From: DASQZT01 sp963728965
GTDB taxonomy: Bacteria > Acidobacteriota > Terriglobia > Bryobacterales > Bryobacteraceae
Assembly (NCBI GenBank): GCA_963728965.1
Contig: CAVSMH010000012.1
Coordinates: forward strand, 682,001-746,000
Direction of reading: 5' to 3'
Length of the DNA: 64,000 bases
How positions within the stretch are numbered: position 1 is the first letter of the stretch; the number at the start of each line of letters is the position of its first letter. Below the pieces are notes generated by a model. It was not told the origin of the DNA, did not search any database, and saw nothing but the letters and a program-made list of their open reading frames with translations. Positions 41,993-49,419 of this stretch are shown piece after piece. The position numbers were made by a program, and so were the translations under genes.

Positions 41993-43294
41993 ATGGACGA
42001 CATCCAGCAACAACTCGCCGAGCTCCGCAAGCGAGTGGCCCGCATCGATCGCAAGTACGCGGTCGCGGGCGCGCGGCCGGCCGCGGCTCAGCCGTCGGCT
42101 TCCGGGGAGGGATTAGCCGCCCGCTGGGACGACCCGCCCTCCCGCTATTTCGTCGAGGAGATGTTGAGTGGCGAGGTCGTCCAGACGCCGCACGGCGAGC
42201 ATTTCGAGACCGAAAAACTGTGGGAGCGGCACCGGCGCCACGGCAGCATGGATATCTCCGACCTGGCCGAGTTGCCGGAGGACTTTCTGGGGCCTCTCTC
42301 GGCGGGCGTCATCGAGCGGTCGCATCCTACCCGCTGGGCCTTTCTGGACACCGAAACCACGGGTCTCGCCGGGGGCACCGGAACCTGCGCGTTTCTCATC
42401 GGCGTTGGGTCGATCGAGCCCGCTGGATTCCGCCTGCGGCAGTTCTTCATGCGCGACTATGGGGAAGAAGCCTCGCTGTTATGGCGGCTTGCCGAGCATT
42501 TGGCGCGCTTCGACGTGCTCATCACGTACAACGGCAAAGCCTACGACCAGCCGCTGCTCGAGACCCGCTTCCGACTGGCGCGCGCGCGGCATCCGTTCGA
42601 CCGGTTGGAGCACCTCGACCTGCTGTTCGGGGCGAGGCGATTGTGGAAGCTCCGGCTGGAAAGCTGCCGCCTGGTGGAACTCGAAAACCGGATCCTGGGC
42701 GTGGAGCGCACCGGCGATCTGCCGGGCGAGATGATTCCTTATGTCTATTTCGAATTCCTGCGGACCCGGCAGGCGTTCCGGCTGGTGCCGATCTTTCACC
42801 ACAACGCCATCGATATCCTCTCGCTGGCGTGCCTGACGGCGATTGTGCCGTCCGCATTCCGCTGCTCCGATGGGGATGTCCCGGGAGCCATGCTGCGCCA
42901 TGGAGCGGACCTCGTCGGCCTGGCGCGCTGGCTGCTGGCCAACCAGCGCCGGCACGAGGCGTTGGCCCTCTTCCGGCGCGCGGTGCGGATGAGCCTTCCC
43001 GACCATCTGCTGTTCGCGACCCTATGGGAGATCGCCGCCACCGAGAAACGCCTGGGGCGCCAGGACGCGGCCCTGGCCGTGCTGGCGGAACTGGCGGAAT
43101 CGCGCAATCCCTACCAGGTACGCGCGCTCGAGGCCCTGGCCAAGCATTACGAGCATCGGGAACGCAATTATGCCATGGCGCTCGAAATCACCCGATCCGC
43201 GCTGGCGAGGGAAGACAGCCCCCAACATCGCCGCCGCGAAGCGCGGCTCCTGGCGCGCATCGCCCGGCCACAGACGCGGCGCCTGGAGTTGTGA
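41993..43294 (+). CDS. RNase H-like (YprB-type) 3'-5' exonuclease domain protein with TPR-like tail
   Basis: A 433-residue protein. The middle (~residues 110-270) is a DEDD-type exonuclease/RNase H-like domain: WAFLDTETTGLAGGTGTCAF (motif I), FDVLITYNGKAYDQPLLETR (motif II) and FHHNAIDILSLACL (motif III with His and Asp). It begins with a coiled-coil-like helix (DDIQQQLAELRKRVARID). The C-terminal ~130 residues are helical repeats resembling TPRs (ALALFRRAVRMSLPDHLLFA). It probably degrades or processes nucleic acid; B. subtilis YprB is the closest named relative. Confidence 0.85.
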   Translation: MDDIQQQLAELRKRVARIDRKYAVAGARPAAAQPSASGEGLAARWDDPPSRYFVEEMLSGEVVQTPHGEHFETEKLWERHRRHGSMDISDLAELPEDFLGPLSAGVIERSHPTRWAFLDTETTGLAGGTGTCAFLIGVGSIEPAGFRLRQFFMRDYGEEASLLWRLAEHLARFDVLITYNGKAYDQPLLETRFRLARARHPFDRLEHLDLLFGARRLWKLRLESCRLVELENRILGVERTGDLPGEMIPYVYFEFLRTRQAFRLVPIFHHNAIDILSLACLTAIVPSAFRCSDGDVPGAMLRHGADLVGLARWLLANQRRHEALALFRRAVRMSLPDHLLFATLWEIAATEKRLGRQDAALAVLAELAESRNPYQVRALEALAKHYEHRERNYAMALEITRSALAREDSPQHRRREARLLARIARPQTRRLEL

Positions 43295-43309
43295 ACCGGG
43301 CGGCCCGCC

Positions 43310-44242
43310 TCAGATCACCCCGCCCTTCCGCCGCGGTCCGTGAACCGAGACGGGGCCGTTGGTGGTCGAAACCCGTACCGTGTCCTGCGAGCCGTTCAAC
43401 TGGAGCACCCGCTGGTCGGAACTGGCGTCCGTCCATGCGGCCCGACAGGCGTCGATCGAGCAGCTCAGCGGTGCGTGACCCGACGTTTCCAGCCGCACAC
43501 CCGAGCGGAACGTTTCGGACATCGAGATGCTAACAGGACCGTTCACCGTGCGCGCGTCCAGCTTCGCACCGTTCCAGATATCGCCGGCGAGATCGAGCGA
43601 AATCGGTCCGTTCTGCGCCGTCAGGTGCACGTCCCCGCCGCCGCCTCCGAACGAGATCGGCCCGTTATTCGTGTCCACATCCAGCGTGCCCGAACAATCC
43701 CGCAGCGAAACCGGGCCATTGGTGGAGCGAACCTTCAGGGTCCCGCTGACGCCCGCAATGTCGATGGGGCCGTTGTTGGCTTCGAGCTCGATGTTGGCGT
43801 CCTTGGGTGCATGCACGATGAAGTAGACCTGCCATTGGGTATCCTTGCCGGAGGGGCCGGTGGCGGAGAACCGGCCGGCGCTGCGGGTCACCGAAATGGC
43901 GCGCACCGCTTGTTCCGCCGCGGCCCGGTCTTCCGCCACCGCGATCTTACAGGTCTCGATGGAGTACTCGCCGCGGTCCCACCCCCGCACTTTGAAGATG
44001 CCGCGATCGATGTGATTCAGCTCCAGCATGGGCGCCTCCCCTTTGCTGAGGCTGACGGCTTCGTTGACCTGCGCCACTTCACCGCCGCGGGCGGTGACTT
44101 TCAGGTCGGTGCAGTGTTCGGCGCTGCCTTCGAAATTGACGCTGAGATTCCGGTTCCGGGTGCGGTTGGTCTGTGCCAATGCAGCCGGGAGCCCCACGGC
44201 GCCGACTACCATGAGAGCGATCAGGTATCTGCTGTTTCGCAT
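43310..44242 (-). CDS. Secreted DUF4097 (adhesin-like beta-helix) protein
   Basis: A 310-residue exported protein (signal YLIALMVVGAVGLPAALA). The C-terminal ~170 residues are short tandem beta repeats with a recurring NGP motif: EANNGPIDIAGVSGTLKV, STNGPVSLRDCSGTLDVDTN, NGPISFGGGGGDVHLTAQNG, TVNGPVSISMS. This is typical of DUF4097, a right-handed beta-solenoid often found near membrane regulators. Start ATG 44242 has AAGGA ~9 bases upstream. Role unknown; binding or envelope sensing is likely. Confidence 0.85.
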   Translation of the reverse strand: MRNSRYLIALMVVGAVGLPAALAQTNRTRNRNLSVNFEGSAEHCTDLKVTARGGEVAQVNEAVSLSKGEAPMLELNHIDRGIFKVRGWDRGEYSIETCKIAVAEDRAAAEQAVRAISVTRSAGRFSATGPSGKDTQWQVYFIVHAPKDANIELEANNGPIDIAGVSGTLKVRSTNGPVSLRDCSGTLDVDTNNGPISFGGGGGDVHLTAQNGPISLDLAGDIWNGAKLDARTVNGPVSISMSETFRSGVRLETSGHAPLSCSIDACRAAWTDASSDQRVLQLNGSQDTVRVSTTNGPVSVHGPRRKGGVI

Positions 44243-44324
44243 CGGGCGGTCCTTTTCACTCCATAGACGGACAGCTAAGCGGAAGCGTTAGGTTTTATGG
44301 GAGACGGGTGCCGTCTGGACGTAT

Positions 44325-45113
44325 CTAACGAACCACAGGAGGATCCTGTACCTGGGTGCCGAGTCCGGCGTAAGCTTCCTTCACCTTGATCACCTTGTCC
44401 CCGTTGAACGTAACGAAGGTGATCTTCCCTGGTGCGGTGCCGAAAACCCAGTCCTCCAGTTCCATCCCATCCTTGGTTTCGCGCGATTTGTGGGCGGGGC
44501 GACCCATGGCCATCACCACCTGCTCGTGATTCATGCCTTCGGTCACGCGCTTGTCCTTAATGGCCTTCTGCATTTCCGGCGGCAGGCTGTCGATATAGTT
44601 CTCGGTGACGGTGTGTTTCTCGAAATCCACCACCGGGGCCAGCATCTTCTTCACCTCGGCCGCTTTGATGGGCTCCAGCGGTTTGTGGAATAGCAGGACG
44701 ATCGAAGTGCCGCCCGGCGCGTTGCTGTCGTTGGTGCTCACCGGAACCGGAGCGCCGCCGTTCACGCCGATCTGCACGCCCTGGTACCATTTGCGGCCGC
44801 CCTTGAAGCCCCCATTGATTTCGAAGACGATCCGGTCATCATCGATCGAGATCTTAGTGATCTGCACCAGATCCCCTGCGCGTGCCGCCGGCCCGCTTTC
44901 GCGTGCCACCTCCTGCCAGTGCTTCTTGTCATAGGTGCCATCGGAGTTAAATTCCAGGGCCTTCTTGGAACGCGGCAGCAGGATTTTGACGGTGCCGTAC
45001 TCGGCGGTCAGCCCGCGGGTCAGCTCGATGCGGTCTTCGAAGGTCAACTTCTCGGCGGCAACGGAGAGCGAGGGGAGAAGACTCAGGACGATAATGGTGG
45101 CGATGGCTCGCAT
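44325..45113 (-). CDS. Secreted protein with BamE/SmpA-like C-terminal motif
   Basis: A 262-residue exported protein (signal MRAIATIIVLSLLPSLSVAA). The N-terminal part is an unrecognised beta-rich domain (LTFEDRIELTRGLTAEYGTV, RIVFEINGGFKGGRKWYQGV). Near the C terminus, VTEGMNHEQVVMAMGRPAHK followed by WVFGTAPGKITFVTFNGDKV matches the BamE/SmpA fold pattern (GM..E.V...G.P....W.Y....F..G.V). The start ATG 45113 lies inside the end of the CPBP gene (31-bp overlap), so the pair is one operon. Confidence 0.75.
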   Translation of the reverse strand: MRAIATIIVLSLLPSLSVAAEKLTFEDRIELTRGLTAEYGTVKILLPRSKKALEFNSDGTYDKKHWQEVARESGPAARAGDLVQITKISIDDDRIVFEINGGFKGGRKWYQGVQIGVNGGAPVPVSTNDSNAPGGTSIVLLFHKPLEPIKAAEVKKMLAPVVDFEKHTVTENYIDSLPPEMQKAIKDKRVTEGMNHEQVVMAMGRPAHKSRETKDGMELEDWVFGTAPGKITFVTFNGDKVIKVKEAYAGLGTQVQDPPVVR

Positions 45114-45964
45114 ACGACATTCTCCGCGGCAGGGCCCGTGAGGGGCGAGGTCTGCTGGCGAATGGGAACTCTCCACAGGTAGACGAACAGAACCACCAGC
45201 ACCACCGAACTCAGTATGCTGGCTTCCGGTCCATAGTCGCCGCCGCTCCACAGACGACCGGCACTCCACGACAGCTCGTAGCCCGTCACCTTCATTCTAA
45301 GCCCGCTCAGGTTGACCCCGAACAGCGGGAGTGTAAAGTTCCAGCCGAAGTGCAGCCCGAGCGGCAGCCACAGGTCGCGGCTGCGCAGGTAGGCGTAGCC
45401 GAAAAGAATCCCGAAGCCGGCGGTGTTGGCTAGTGCCAGGCCGGTGAAATTCGGATTTCCACTGTGCAGAAGGGCGAACACCACGCCCACCGGCAGCACC
45501 GTGGAGTAAGGCCCCACCGCGGCAATCAACGCCTGGAAGCCGTACCCGCGAAAAAGGAGTTCTTCCCCCACCACCCCGGCCGCCAGCAAAAACGAAACGA
45601 AGATCACCGTCCCGACCGTGGACGGCTCGGAGGGGGTGGATGCGAAATGGGCCGCCCGCATCATCAGCGGCGGCACCAGCACCAGGCACGCCGAACCGAT
45701 CCCGCCCAGCAGACCGAAAGCCAGGTTGTCGGCGGACGGACGATTCCACCACAACCCGACTTCGATCAGCGAACGATTCTCGTAAATCCGCATGGCGAGC
45801 CAGTTGGCGAAAACCGCCGCCACCAGGCCCGTGCCCACGATGCCGACGATGTCGCCCCCCAGCCACCGGAAGAGCGGCCCAAACAGCGCCGCTGTGACGA
45901 AATAAAGAACCACGTACACGAAAACGTGCAGTGCGATCCGCAGCGCGTCCTTGCGCTTTTGCAT
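45083..45964 (-). CDS. CPBP-family intramembrane glutamic endopeptidase
   Basis: A 293-residue polytopic membrane protein with the CPBP (Abi/CAAX protease-like) motifs: motif 1 GEELLFRGYGFQALI (EExxxR), motif 2 with a His in FALLHSGNPNF, and motif 3 LGLHFGWNFTLPL (HxxxN). About eight membrane segments are visible. Members cleave membrane substrates or have scaffolding roles. It is co-transcribed with the secreted BamE-like protein and divergent from the peptide deformylase gene by 31 bp. Confidence 0.9.
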   Translation of the reverse strand: MQKRKDALRIALHVFVYVVLYFVTAALFGPLFRWLGGDIVGIVGTGLVAAVFANWLAMRIYENRSLIEVGLWWNRPSADNLAFGLLGGIGSACLVLVPPLMMRAAHFASTPSEPSTVGTVIFVSFLLAAGVVGEELLFRGYGFQALIAAVGPYSTVLPVGVVFALLHSGNPNFTGLALANTAGFGILFGYAYLRSRDLWLPLGLHFGWNFTLPLFGVNLSGLRMKVTGYELSWSAGRLWSGGDYGPEASILSSVVLVVLFVYLWRVPIRQQTSPLTGPAAENVVCEPSPPLSS

Positions 45965-45995
45965 GGGCTCACCGACCTGATATCTTCATTTCCAT

Positions 45996-46526
45996 ATGGC
46001 CGCACGCCGCATTATCCATCTGGGCGACCCGCTCCTCCGGGCCGTGTCCGCTGCCGTCCCCACCGCGGACGAATCCGCAGCGGTATTCGAAGACCTCCGC
46101 GATACCTTGCACGAATTCCAGCGGACGCACGGTTTCGGCCGCGGCATCAGTGCGGTGCAGATAGGCGTGCCGAAACGACTAATATATATCGAACTCGAGG
46201 GCCGCGCCTACCGCCTGCGCAATCCCGCCTGCGAGGAGCGCAGCCAGGAACGCTTCCGCCTCTGGGACGATTGCTTTTCGTTCCCCAACCTGATGGTGTG
46301 GGTGGAGCGCGCCTGTTCGGTGCGGATTCGCTACCAGGACGAGGAAGGCGGAACCGTCAGCGTCGCGGCTACCGGCGCCTTTTCCGAACTCCTGCAACAC
46401 GAAATGGATCATCTCGATGGCGTGCTGGCGATCGATCGCGCCATTGACGCCAACAGCCTCTGTACCCGCGAAGAATGGGAACGGCGCTATCGCGGCAGGG
46501 CGCAAGCCGCGCCTACTTCGGCGTAA
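45996..46526 (+). CDS. Peptide deformylase-like metalloenzyme
   Basis: A 176-residue PDF-family protein. Motif 1 is GRGISAVQIGV (normally GxGxAAxQ), motif 2 is WDDCFSFP with Cys93 (normally EGCLS) and motif 3 is LLQHEMDHLDGVL (HExxHxxG; His135, Glu136, His139). Metal ligands and catalytic Glu are intact, while motif 2 is divergent, so it may be a secondary or specialised deformylase. The gene is convergent with the next one, overlapping its end by 14 bp. Confidence 0.85.
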   Translation: MAARRIIHLGDPLLRAVSAAVPTADESAAVFEDLRDTLHEFQRTHGFGRGISAVQIGVPKRLIYIELEGRAYRLRNPACEERSQERFRLWDDCFSFPNLMVWVERACSVRIRYQDEEGGTVSVAATGAFSELLQHEMDHLDGVLAIDRAIDANSLCTREEWERRYRGRAQAAPTSA

Positions 46527-47322
46527 ACGTCGACTCCACCCCGAAGCGTTTGTATTCGCTGTAAGCGATACGCAGGCGTTCCCGCTGCGCGCCGGTGCGG
46601 AATTGCAGCGTGTCGTCCGCGTACGTGTAGATCGGAAACCAGTGCTGGCCGTCCACCGGCTTGCGGATCGTGGTGAAGCGCGGAAACAGGTTCTCCGATT
46701 TCATCGTCCGGATCTGCGGCACCGCCCGGCCTTCCATGCGAACGATGTTGTATGCCTTTTTGTCCGCCCAGATCAGGCCCTCGAAGAATCGCTGGTCGCC
46801 CAGGATCTGACGCGGACGCACCTGGAGCACCCAACAGTCCACGTCATCCACGGTTTCGTCGCCGCGAACCTTGGTTTCGTAGTTCCAAAGTCGATCGTCG
46901 GTAAGCACCAGCGGCTGGATATCCCGAATATCGCGGAAGTCTTCGTCCGTCATGAGCAGGAACTTCAGGCTGTTTTGCGGTTTGCCGAGCAACTCCTCGC
47001 TGCGTTCGTGGCGCGGGGAGAAGACAATGTCGCGGACTTCGCGATAGGCGCCGCGTACCCCGCCGTGGTCGTCGAGTTCCTCGATGGTGACCGTCTGGCG
47101 ATAGGTGTACTCGCTGCGTTCGGCTTCGGTCTCGGTTTCCCGCTGCGCCACCAGTTTCGCCAGGTTGGGGGGCGGTTCCTGGGCGCGCGCCAGGGGCGCC
47201 GAAAGCGCGAATGCTAGAATGAGGCCGATGGTGAAATCGCTCGGCGGCTTCCGGGCGGCACTGCTGATCGGCTGGATCGCGCTGGGCACGGCGGGCGTTC
47301 TGTTCGCACGGTTCAAGGGCAT
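46513..47322 (-). CDS. Secreted outer-membrane lipoprotein-sorting-type protein (tentative)
   Basis: A 269-residue protein with an export signal at about residues 31-48 (FTIGLILAFALSAPLARAQE) behind an unusually long N-terminal region. The mature part is a beta-rich domain (EYTYRQTVTIEELDDHG, YREVRDIVFSPRHE, WVLQVRPRQILGDQRFFEGL, NIVRMEGRAVPQIRTMKSEN, FPRFTTIRKPVDGQHWFP). The layout recalls LolA/LolB-like or MucB-like antiparallel sheets; I am not certain. In-frame starts are ATG 47322 or GTG 47289. Both overlap the 5' end of the divergent CPBP gene, so the true start is open to question. Confidence 0.7.
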   Translation of the reverse strand: MPLNRANRTPAVPSAIQPISSAARKPPSDFTIGLILAFALSAPLARAQEPPPNLAKLVAQRETETEAERSEYTYRQTVTIEELDDHGGVRGAYREVRDIVFSPRHERSEELLGKPQNSLKFLLMTDEDFRDIRDIQPLVLTDDRLWNYETKVRGDETVDDVDCWVLQVRPRQILGDQRFFEGLIWADKKAYNIVRMEGRAVPQIRTMKSENLFPRFTTIRKPVDGQHWFPIYTYADDTLQFRTGAQRERLRIAYSEYKRFGVESTFTPK

Positions 47323-48190
47323 TCCAAACTGGGCGGCTCTGCCAATCGTCGCCGCTTTCCTGGTGGCATATCCATTCTATCTGGTAGCCGGCTTTCCCGG
47401 TCTCCGCGAGCGCCTGGCCAGCCGCCTGCCGCTTTTTCTCCTGGCCTCGAGCGTGCTGCCCTACCTGGTCAGTTGTCTCGGCGGGGTCCAGTTTCAGTGG
47501 ACCGGGCTCATCCGCATGGCCGCTCTGGGGTTGGCATTTGCCCTGTGGTATGTCGTGCTGCCCCCCAGGCCGCTCGTGGACATCGCTTTTCTCGCCTTGA
47601 TCCCGGCCGTGCTTCTGGGAGGCTACTTCGAGGCGGTATTCACCACCTTCGATCCGGCCTGGAGAAAATATACCGTCGTGCTCGGCCACGTAATCCTGAT
47701 CGAGCTCGCGATTCTCGTGCTGTTGCTTCAACGGCGGGTCGGCGAATTCGGCTTCGGCTTCCTGCCCAACCTCCGGGAATGGCGCACCGGCGGCCTGCAC
47801 TATCTCTATTTCGTGCTGGTGGGGGTGCCGTTGGCGGCTCTACTGAAGGCCGCTCATTTCGCGCCACCCGCGCCCTTCTGGAAAGTGGCCGGTTTCTTTC
47901 TGGGCTCCCTGTGGGTGCTCTCGCTTTCCGAGGAGTTCTTCCTGCGCGGCGTGCTCATGCACTGGATCGAAGAATGGACCTGGAGCCGGACGGCCGCCCT
48001 GGCGGTCACTTCGGCGATTTTCGGGCTGGTGCATATCGGCTTCCGCGGCTTCCCGAACTGGCGCTGGGTGCTCATTGCCACGGTGCTCGGCTGGTTCTGC
48101 GGCCGGGCGCGCCTCCAGGCCGGCAGTATCCGCGCCGGTGTGGTCACCCACACCCTCGTGGTCACCACGTGGCAGGCCTTCTTCCGCTAG
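47228..48190 (+). CDS. CPBP-family intramembrane protease
   Basis: A 320-residue polytopic membrane protein. Conserved CPBP motifs are visible near the C terminus: LSEEFFLRGVLMHWIEEW (EExxxR), FGLVHIGFRG, and GVVTHTLVVTTW (His motif). Eight or more hydrophobic segments precede and surround them. The ATG at 47228 has GAGG close upstream; an ATG at 47219 is an alternative. It shares its 5' region with the divergent secreted-protein gene. It is a second CPBP gene within 3 kb and only distantly similar to the first. Confidence 0.85.
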   Translation: MVKSLGGFRAALLIGWIALGTAGVLFARFKGIPNWAALPIVAAFLVAYPFYLVAGFPGLRERLASRLPLFLLASSVLPYLVSCLGGVQFQWTGLIRMAALGLAFALWYVVLPPRPLVDIAFLALIPAVLLGGYFEAVFTTFDPAWRKYTVVLGHVILIELAILVLLLQRRVGEFGFGFLPNLREWRTGGLHYLYFVLVGVPLAALLKAAHFAPPAPFWKVAGFFLGSLWVLSLSEEFFLRGVLMHWIEEWTWSRTAALAVTSAIFGLVHIGFRGFPNWRWVLIATVLGWFCGRARLQAGSIRAGVVTHTLVVTTWQAFFR

Positions 48191-48193
48191 CGG

Positions 48194-48199
48194 TACAAT
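48194..48199 (+). promoter_or_regulatory. -10-like TACAAT 9 nt before the dehydrogenase start
   Basis: TACAAT, nine bases, then ATG at 48209, only four bases after the stop of the CPBP gene. No Shine-Dalgarno is visible in the gap. Suggests a leaderless start. Confidence 0.35.
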
Positions 48200-48208
48200 C
48201 CTATCTCT

Positions 48209-49099
48209 ATGGCAAAACTCGGTTTTCTCGGATTGGGCATCATGGGATATCCCATGGCCAGGAACCTCTTGCGTGCGGGCCACGAGGTGGCGCTGTGGTC
48301 GCACACGGCTGCCAAAGCCCGTCAACTGGCGGCAGATGAAAAAGCCGTCTGCTGCGAAACGCCACGGCAGGTCGGTGAACGCGCCGAATACATTTTTCTC
48401 TGCGTCGGCGATACCGAAATGGCAACCCAGGTCATTCTGGGCGATGACGGCCTGATCCACGGCGTCCGCCCCGGAGCCATCGTCGCCGATGCCAGCACCA
48501 TCAGCCCGAGCCAGAGCCGCAAAATCGGCCAAGCCCTGAAGGGCCGGGGTGTAGATTTTCTCGACGCACCCTGTACCGGATCGACTCCCGGCGCCGAAGG
48601 CGGCACCCTTACCTTTATGATCGGGGGCGACACCGCAGTCTTCGAACGCATGAAGCCCTATTTCGACCCCATGGGCAAGCGCCTCTACTTTTGCGGCGGC
48701 CCCGGCATGGGCCTCCAGGCCAAGCTCAGCCAGAACCTGATTCTCTCCAACATCCTGATGGCTTTCAACGAGGGAATGGTGCTCGCGACCAAGGGGGGAG
48801 TCGATCCCAAGCTCATGCTCGATATCCTGGAGAATAGCGCCGCCCGCTCCGGCCTGATCTCCTACAAGGCCCCGTTCGTCTTCCGCCGCGATTTCCAGGC
48901 CAACTTCTCCGTGAAATGGATGGATAAGGACGTTGGGCTGGTCCTCGAGCTGGCGAAAGAGCTGGGAGTACCCTTACTTTTGTCTGGTTTAACACGCCAG
49001 TTGTTCCAGACCGCCATCGCCGAAGGCTATGGGGATGAGGATATGTGCTCTACAATCAAGGTGTTAGAGAAAGTCGCCGGAGTCGAAGTGAAATCCTGA
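48209..49099 (+). CDS. Beta-hydroxyacid dehydrogenase (3-hydroxyisobutyrate/glyoxylate reductase family)
   Basis: A 296-residue NAD(P)-dependent enzyme. The Rossmann motif GFLGLGIMGYPMARNLLRAG is at the N terminus, then the substrate-binding DAPCTGSTPGAEGGTLTFMI and the catalytic-Lys segment GLQAKLSQNLILSNILMAFN (Lys in the conserved K..N pattern), with FSVKWMDKDVGLVLELAKE near the end. It fits the GLYR/HIBADH family; the exact hydroxyacid cannot be told. Likely acts in the cytosol. Next downstream is the structured region before dxr. Confidence 0.93.
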   Translation: MAKLGFLGLGIMGYPMARNLLRAGHEVALWSHTAAKARQLAADEKAVCCETPRQVGERAEYIFLCVGDTEMATQVILGDDGLIHGVRPGAIVADASTISPSQSRKIGQALKGRGVDFLDAPCTGSTPGAEGGTLTFMIGGDTAVFERMKPYFDPMGKRLYFCGGPGMGLQAKLSQNLILSNILMAFNEGMVLATKGGVDPKLMLDILENSAARSGLISYKAPFVFRRDFQANFSVKWMDKDVGLVLELAKELGVPLLLSGLTRQLFQTAIAEGYGDEDMCSTIKVLEKVAGVEVKS

Positions 49100-49121
49100 A
49101 GACTGAATACAGATTTCTGTT

Positions 49122-49248
49122 GATTCCAGAAACGGAATCTACTATTATTGGAAGTAAGCCGGGGAGGCAACTCCCACCAAAGCGAGACTAACCTCTAAAT
49201 AAAAGACCCCTGAAGCAATCCTCCCCGGCGCCCGAAAGGGTTGGGTCT
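49122..49248 (+). ncRNA. Candidate structured RNA with pseudoknot-like pairing upstream of dxr
   Basis: The ~320 bp between the dehydrogenase and dxr hold no gene. A hairpin GATTCC/GGAATC lies at 49122-49139. A 10-bp perfect complement pairs 49158-49167 with 49220-49229 (GCCGGGGAGG with CCTCCCCGGC). A second pair, AGACCC at 49204-49209 with GGGTCT at 49243-49248, interleaves with it, giving A-B-A'-B' pseudoknot topology. Two tetraloop hairpins are also seen: GGGAG-GCAA-CTCCC at 49162-49175, which competes with the first stem, and CCC-GAAA-GGG at 49231-49240. The strand could be either; plus fits dxr. No known riboswitch was recognised. Confidence 0.4.
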
Positions 49249-49265
49249 TCCAAAGATCACAGAAG

Positions 49266-49294
49266 TTGACAGCTTGCTGCGTAGGTTTTCTCTA
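49266..49294 (+). promoter_or_regulatory. Possible sigma70-type promoter upstream of dxr
   Basis: A perfect -35 TTGACA at 49266-49271 is followed 17 bp later by TCTCTA (49289-49294), a poor -10. It lies downstream of the structured element. If active it would start transcription about 120 bp before dxr. A TATCAT at 49385-49390 nearer the gene is another possible -10. Confidence 0.35.
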
Positions 49295-49419
49295 CATGCG
49301 AAGTGGATTGCATATGGTATTTGCCCGCCAGCCGAGCCTCTTCCGCCTCTTCCCGATCTCGCGAGTGTGAAAATGCGCTCATGGTATCATGGCAGATGCG
49401 TTAAGGCATGACCCATCGC

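Noticed and set aside
49158..49229. Possible HDV-like ribozyme or known riboswitch upstream of dxr
   Set aside because: The pairings do not match the nested double-pseudoknot order of HDV-like ribozymes, and no conserved sequence of TPP, cobalamin, SAM, c-di-GMP or other riboswitches that I know was seen.
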